The notes beneath the pieces were generated by a model. That model did no database searches, was not told the origin of the DNA, and saw nothing but the letters and a program-made list of their open reading frames with translations. The position numbers were made by a program, and so were the translations under genes. Of a stretch of 30,186 bases of DNA, positions 28,810-30,186 are shown one piece after another. Source of the stretch: a virus; IMG/VR virus record IMGVR_UViG_3300046665_000442, positions 1 through 30,186 of that record. The stretch is one strand, 5' to 3'. Every line of letters starts with the position of its first letter. Within the stretch, counting starts at the first letter, position 1.

Positions 28810-28952
28810 TGGACTACCACGTCATCACGCCCACCGAGCAGCAGCTCGTCATGCAGACGACGGAAGGCGGGTACGTGCATCAGGTATGGCCGGCGCCTCC
28901 GTCATCGTTGCCTGGCGGCGCGGCGCCCTCCGCCTCTCCTGTGGCCGCGTGA
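28809..28952 (+). CDS. Possible small protein after the spanins, 47 aa
   Basis: A 47-residue reading frame starting MDYHVITPTEQQLVMQTTEG, overlapping the Rz-like stop by one base. The ribosome binding site is weak. About 104 bp lie opposite the leftward gene at 28849-29088. The composition (YVHQVWPAPPSSLPGG) is plausible for a real protein but not decisive. Confidence 0.35.
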   Translation: MDYHVITPTEQQLVMQTTEGGYVHQVWPAPPSSLPGGAAPSASPVAA

Positions 28953-29088
28953 TCACGCGAATTGCTGTCTCGATCGGTACGCCTAGTTCGCGTAGCACGA
29001 GAGCGGCTTCGCGCTGCCCAATGCTGAGCAGGCCGTTCAGCACGGCATCAATGTAGAGCTGCGTTCGGCGGTCGGTTCGGCGGTCCAT
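28849..29088 (-). CDS. Small leftward protein at the prophage end, 79 aa
   Basis: A 79-residue protein starting MDRRTDRRTQLYIDAVLNGL. The first 50 residues (LSIGQREAALVLRELGVPIETAIRVITRPQERRR) form a helix-rich, conserved-looking unit that resembles small Burkholderiales proteins found near prophages; the tail is low-complexity. It is transcribed toward the lysis genes. The ribosome binding site is poorly spaced (GAGGG next to ATG), so the start is uncertain. It faces the imuA-like gene across a region with a LexA box, which may also control it. Confidence 0.6.
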   Translation of the reverse strand: MDRRTDRRTQLYIDAVLNGLLSIGQREAALVLRELGVPIETAIRVITRPQERRRAPRRQATMTEAPAIPDARTRLPSSA

Positions 29089-29134
29089 CCCTCGATTCTG
29101 CGCTGTTTAGATAGCGCAAGCTTGACACGGAGCA

Positions 29135-29156
29135 ATGTTTCCGCGCCGAACATTAT
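29135..29156. repeat. Inverted repeat between divergent genes
   Basis: AATGTT at 29135-29140 and AACATT at 29149-29154 face each other across an 8-9 bp spacer, between the small leftward gene and the imuA-like gene. It may be a binding site for a regulator other than LexA. No T run follows. Confidence 0.4.
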
Positions 29157-29180
29157 TCTCTGTGTGGTTGTTCCGACACT

Positions 29181-29205
29181 TGATATACTGTACACGCATA
29201 CAGTA
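29181..29205 (+). promoter_or_regulatory. SOS promoter: extended -10 with a LexA box
   Basis: The extended -10 TGATATACT (29181-29189) overlaps a 20-bp LexA site at 29186-29205: TACTGTACACGCATACAGTA, which keeps CTGT-N8-ACAG and differs from the Escherichia coli consensus only in the centre. It has no good -35. LexA bound here would block RNA polymerase and give SOS control of the gene starting at 29220. Confidence 0.85.
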
Positions 29206-29219
29206 TTTTTGAGGTATCA

Positions 29220-29951
29220 ATGACAACACTCCCGGATCCCGAAGCGCTTCATCCTTCGCTGTGGCGAGCCTCCCAGCTCGCCCGCAACCAGACACGCTGC
29301 GTCGATACTGGATTCCCCAGCCTGTCCAACCAGTTGCCGGGCGGTGGCTGGCCTGTGAGCACGATGGTCGACCTGCTGTTGAAGCAGAACGGAATCGGAG
29401 AAATGCGACTGCTCGCGCCCGCGCTGGCGTCGGTGGCCTCGCGCCGCGTCGTGCTGCTGCAGCCACCGCACGCGCCGCAAGCAATCGCGCTGGCCGCGTT
29501 GGGCCTGCCGCCGGCGTCCGTGATCTGGCTCCGCGCCGAGCGCACGGGCGACATGATGTGGGCGGCCGAGCAGGTGCTGCGCAGTGGAAGCTGCGGCGCG
29601 CTGCTGTTCTGGCCGGATCAGGTCGGATCGGGTAGCGCGCGGTACCGGCCGGTACGCTCGGACAACCTCCGGCGTCTGCACCTGGCCGCGCAGGCCGGCG
29701 AGACGCTGTTCTTCATGATGCGCCCGCTCGCGTCCGCGACGGACTCGTCGCCCGCGCCGCTGCGCCTGAGCTTGGAGCCGGCCAGAGGCGGTATCAACGT
29801 CGGGTTCGTGAAGCGGCAGGGGCCCGTGCGCGACGAGCCGCTGTTCCTGCCGATGCAGGTCGGCCACGTTCGGCCGGCTCAGCCGCGGCGTGAGGTGGTG
29901 CCAGAGCGGGCTACCGTGACGCCCGAATTTCTTACTGAAATACAGCTGTAA
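29220..29951 (+). CDS. imuA: ImuA-like SOS protein, orphan
   Basis: A 243-residue protein of the ImuA (RecA/SulA-like) family. It opens with HPSLWRASQL and has the ImuA signature LPGGGWPVSTMVDLLLKQNG followed by IGEMRLLAPALA. Later parts VVLLQPPHAPQAIALAALGL and the LRLSLEPARGG block also fit. ImuA normally works with ImuB and DnaE2 in mutagenic translesion synthesis, and these genes are usually adjacent. Here the next 198 bp contain no imuB, and the next gene encodes an unrelated exported protein. The promoter carries a strong LexA box, so it is SOS-induced. It may be phage cargo or a host gene cut off by the prophage; I cannot tell. Confidence 0.85.
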   Translation: MTTLPDPEALHPSLWRASQLARNQTRCVDTGFPSLSNQLPGGGWPVSTMVDLLLKQNGIGEMRLLAPALASVASRRVVLLQPPHAPQAIALAALGLPPASVIWLRAERTGDMMWAAEQVLRSGSCGALLFWPDQVGSGSARYRPVRSDNLRRLHLAAQAGETLFFMMRPLASATDSSPAPLRLSLEPARGGINVGFVKRQGPVRDEPLFLPMQVGHVRPAQPRREVVPERATVTPEFLTEIQL

Positions 29952-30149
29952 GTCATTGTTTTTCGAGGTTGCATACAGTGGTTTATGGTGGGTATCAACG
30001 CCAGCATATTTGCACCGTATGCAGTTGATTTCACTATGAAAACCTCCCAATACACAAAGGTTTCAGATGTAAGAGTGTGCTTCAACCGCTGAATCGTTCC
30101 GCCGAGCGCGCTATATTGGTCACATCCGAAGTCCGGATTGGAGACCAAC
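29952..30149. other. Intergenic region near the likely prophage right end
   Basis: 198 bp without a convincing gene. It holds a second copy of the 9-mer GCATACAGT seen in the LexA box (about 29979), a short inverted repeat AAACCT/AGGTTT (30040-30063) without a T run, and a TATATT at 30112-30117 that may be the -10 of the next gene. An attachment site could lie here but needs the left end for comparison. Confidence 0.4.
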
Positions 30150-30186
30150 ATGAAACGCCTCGCACTTGCCGCCCTGATCGCCATCG
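30150..30186 (+). CDS. Start of an exported protein, 12 codons visible
   Basis: The window ends after 12 codons: MKRLALAALIAI, a typical signal-peptide start (two basic residues, then a hydrophobic run). GGAG lies 8 nt upstream of the ATG. The gene may be the first host gene beyond the prophage. Nothing can be said about the mature protein. Confidence 0.6.
   Translation, partial: MKRLALAALIAI

Noticed and set aside
29122-29127. TTGACA as the -35 of the imuA promoter
   Set aside because: No -10 box lies 16-18 bp downstream; the extended -10 at 29181 is far better placed.
29952-30149. attR attachment site
   Set aside because: The matching left end and integrase are outside the window, so no core repeat can be defined.
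1-30186. tRNA or rRNA genes
   Set aside because: No cloverleaf-type sequence with TTCGA-loop and acceptor stem was recognised by eye; a tRNAscan-SE run would settle this.

Overview
The window is most of a temperate short-tailed (podovirus-like) prophage in a high-GC, probably betaproteobacterial host. The host guess (Oxalobacteraceae/Massilia-like or a related Burkholderiales) rests on GC-rich codon use, the type of small phage genes present and an ImuA-type SOS gene at the right edge. It is inference from sequence style, not a database match. The integrase and left attachment site lie outside the window on the left. The right prophage boundary probably falls between about 28.8 and 30.15 kb but cannot be fixed.

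Layout. Positions 1-1717 hold a leftward early operon (small phage proteins, a DUF2591/NinX-like protein and the start of a RecT-like recombination gene). It is driven by a strong promoter at 1763-1791. Positions 1842-3945 are the immunity region: an S24-type CI/LexA-like repressor, a coupled small gene, a lipoprotein, a pentapeptide-like protein and a coiled-coil membrane protein, all leftward and closed by an intrinsic terminator. Position 3950 starts the rightward early operon with a YdaS/Cro-like regulator. Its promoter is a near copy of the leftward one, and each carries the same 12-bp palindromic operator. The early right operon (4.0-10.0 kb) encodes a ribbon-helix-helix protein, an MmcB-like nuclease-fold protein, a DUF1376-type replication initiator with candidate internal iterons, a DUF2829 (Tad2-like) fusion protein, a RusA resolvase and a Q-like candidate antiterminator. 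A late promoter followed by two intrinsic terminators (10021-10247) looks like lambda pR'-tR'.

The late operon (10.26-28.95 kb) runs rightward: Sf6-type small terminase, large terminase, portal, scaffold, N4-gp56-type capsid, P22 gp4/gp10-like tail adaptors, a cupin-like protein, three candidate ejection proteins, a beta-helix tail spike, holin, GH73-like endolysin and nested Rz/Rz1 spanins. No tape-measure, sheath or long-tail gene is present, which supports a short-tailed virion. One small membrane-protein gene is transcribed against the late operon at 25.0-25.2 kb.

At the right end are a small leftward gene, a near-consensus LexA box, an orphan imuA and the start of a secreted-protein gene that may already be host DNA. 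No stretch over 300 bases lacks a gene. The longest gaps are 10011-10259 (late promoter and terminators), 29952-30149 (nothing clear except a possible promoter and a weak inverted repeat) and 1718-1885 (promoter and terminator). I saw no tRNA, rRNA, insertion sequence or CRISPR array.
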